5,488 nucleotides of DNA from Flavobacteriaceae bacterium. Lineage in GTDB: Bacteria; Bacteroidota; Bacteroidia; Flavobacteriales; Flavobacteriaceae. The translations under genes were made by a program, and so were the position numbers. Positions 4,805 through 5,488 of the stretch are shown here, piece after piece. The notes beneath the pieces are model-generated. The model was not told the DNA's origin and ran no database searches. It was given only the letters and a program-made list of their open reading frames with translations. Position 1 is the stretch's first letter. Every line of letters begins with the position of its first letter. The stretch covers positions 1 through 5,488 of the forward strand of contig JABDLH010000246.1 in assembly GCA_013003145.1 (NCBI GenBank). The letters run 5' to 3'.

Positions 4805-5488
4805 TTAGCTTAAACTTTCACCCCCATCTACTGTAATCGTTGTACCCGTGATCCACTGTGCCTCGTCCAGCGTCAGGAGGTAGACCGCATTGGCTACATC
4901 TTCGGCAAGGGTAAGTCTTCCAGAAGGGTTTCTTTCCCGCGCTACTCTCAGTAATTCATCACTCCCCGGTATCATTCTTAAAGACCTGGTATCGGTAACC
5001 CCTGCCTGTATACAATTGACACGCACACCCATAGGAGCGAAAGCATGGGCCATGTTGCGGCATATAGACTCCAATGCGGCCTTTGCGCTGCTTACGGCGG
5101 CGTAGTTTGGGATGATCCGGGAACTTCCTACGCTGGTAAAGGCTATAACCCTGCAGTCCTCATGGGTCAGCTTTTGTTGCAGTAAAATTTTCATCCAGTC
5201 GTACAGGCTTACGGCCATGGCATCCAGGGTAAGTAAAAAATCCTCATGCTCCAACAGCGGACCATCACCGGTCATCGGCTTCAGGTTGCCTTTCGCTATA
5301 CTGTGTACTACTACTTTGATCTTTTCCCCCTTGCCCAGGCTAGTGGTGATTTGATTAAAGACTTGTTCTCTTTTCTGTTTATTCAGGGCATCCGTATTAA
5401 AAGTGACACACTGGGTACCGGCTGATCTGATGAGTTCGAAGTCTTCTTCTATCGCACTGAGATCTGCTTTCCTGTCCCGGTGCAGTAT
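4805..5488 (-). CDS. SDR-family enoyl-ACP reductase-like protein (FabL/FabI type), N-terminus cut by window edge
   Basis: The frame stays open to base 5488, so the ATG at 5275 is internal and the gene begins outside the window. The visible 227 residues lack only about the first 20-30, including the glycine-rich nucleotide-binding loop. FTSVGSSRIIPNY followed by AAVSSAKAALE gives a Tyr-x6-Lys pair, the spacing of FabI/FabL enoyl reductases; ordinary SDRs such as FabG have Tyr-x3-Lys. VHSIA (visible residues 61-65) recalls the FabI VHSI motif, while RNPSGRLTLAEDVANAV and ITGTTITVDGGESL resemble FabL. The expected reaction is NAD(P)H-dependent reduction of enoyl-ACP; a 3-ketoacyl reductase role cannot be excluded. 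It is the first visible gene of the operon, one base before the dehydratase; further genes may precede it. Confidence 0.85.
   Translation of the reverse strand: MLHRDRKADLSAIEEDFELIRSAGTQCVTFNTDALNKQKREQVFNQITTSLGKGEKIKVVVHSIAKGNLKPMTGDGPLLEHEDFLLTLDAMAVSLYDWMKILLQQKLTHEDCRVIAFTSVGSSRIIPNYAAVSSAKAALESICRNMAHAFAPMGVRVNCIQAGVTDTRSLRMIPGSDELLRVARERNPSGRLTLAEDVANAVYLLTLDEAQWITGTTITVDGGESLS

Overview
The window looks like chromosomal DNA from a Bacteroidota bacterium, most likely a flavobacterium. Three things point that way. A close match to the Bacteroidota-type promoter (TTTG, 18 bases, TAAATTTG) precedes the hpf gene. Start codons have A-rich leaders and no clear Shine-Dalgarno sequences. The proteins (short HPF, ArsC-fold protein, TerC) read like flavobacterial family members. 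The species cannot be named from this sequence.

Layout. A TerC/Alx-family membrane protein, cut at the left edge, runs rightward to 763. It converges, two bases apart, on a leftward 112-residue coiled-coil protein of unknown function (766-1104). A 212-base divergent spacer carries the promoter of a two-gene rightward unit: a short ribosome hibernation factor (1317-1619) and a cysteine-free ArsC/Spx-fold protein (1624-2082). This unit ends in an intrinsic terminator that contains the second gene's stop codon. A small leftward gene for an exported protein (2092-2463) abuts the terminator.

The stretch 2464-2837 has no convincing gene but holds many inverted repeats: three consecutive perfect hairpins, a 17-bp interrupted helix enclosing two more hairpins, and a separate two-part stem-loop. 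It may be a structured RNA, a small repeat element or a decayed gene; the sequence alone does not decide.

From 2838 to the right edge, four leftward genes form one tight operon, transcribed in the order SDR reductase (cut at the right edge), hotdog dehydratase, FabF-like ketosynthase, acyl carrier protein. Junctions are 1 base, an 8-base overlap and 3 bases. The SDR has a Tyr-x6-Lys catalytic pair and other similarities to FabL/FabI enoyl-ACP reductases. Together the four proteins could extend, dehydrate and reduce an acyl chain on a dedicated carrier, so this looks like an accessory fatty-acid or polyketide module rather than the housekeeping set. The product is unknown, and further genes of the operon probably lie beyond 5488.
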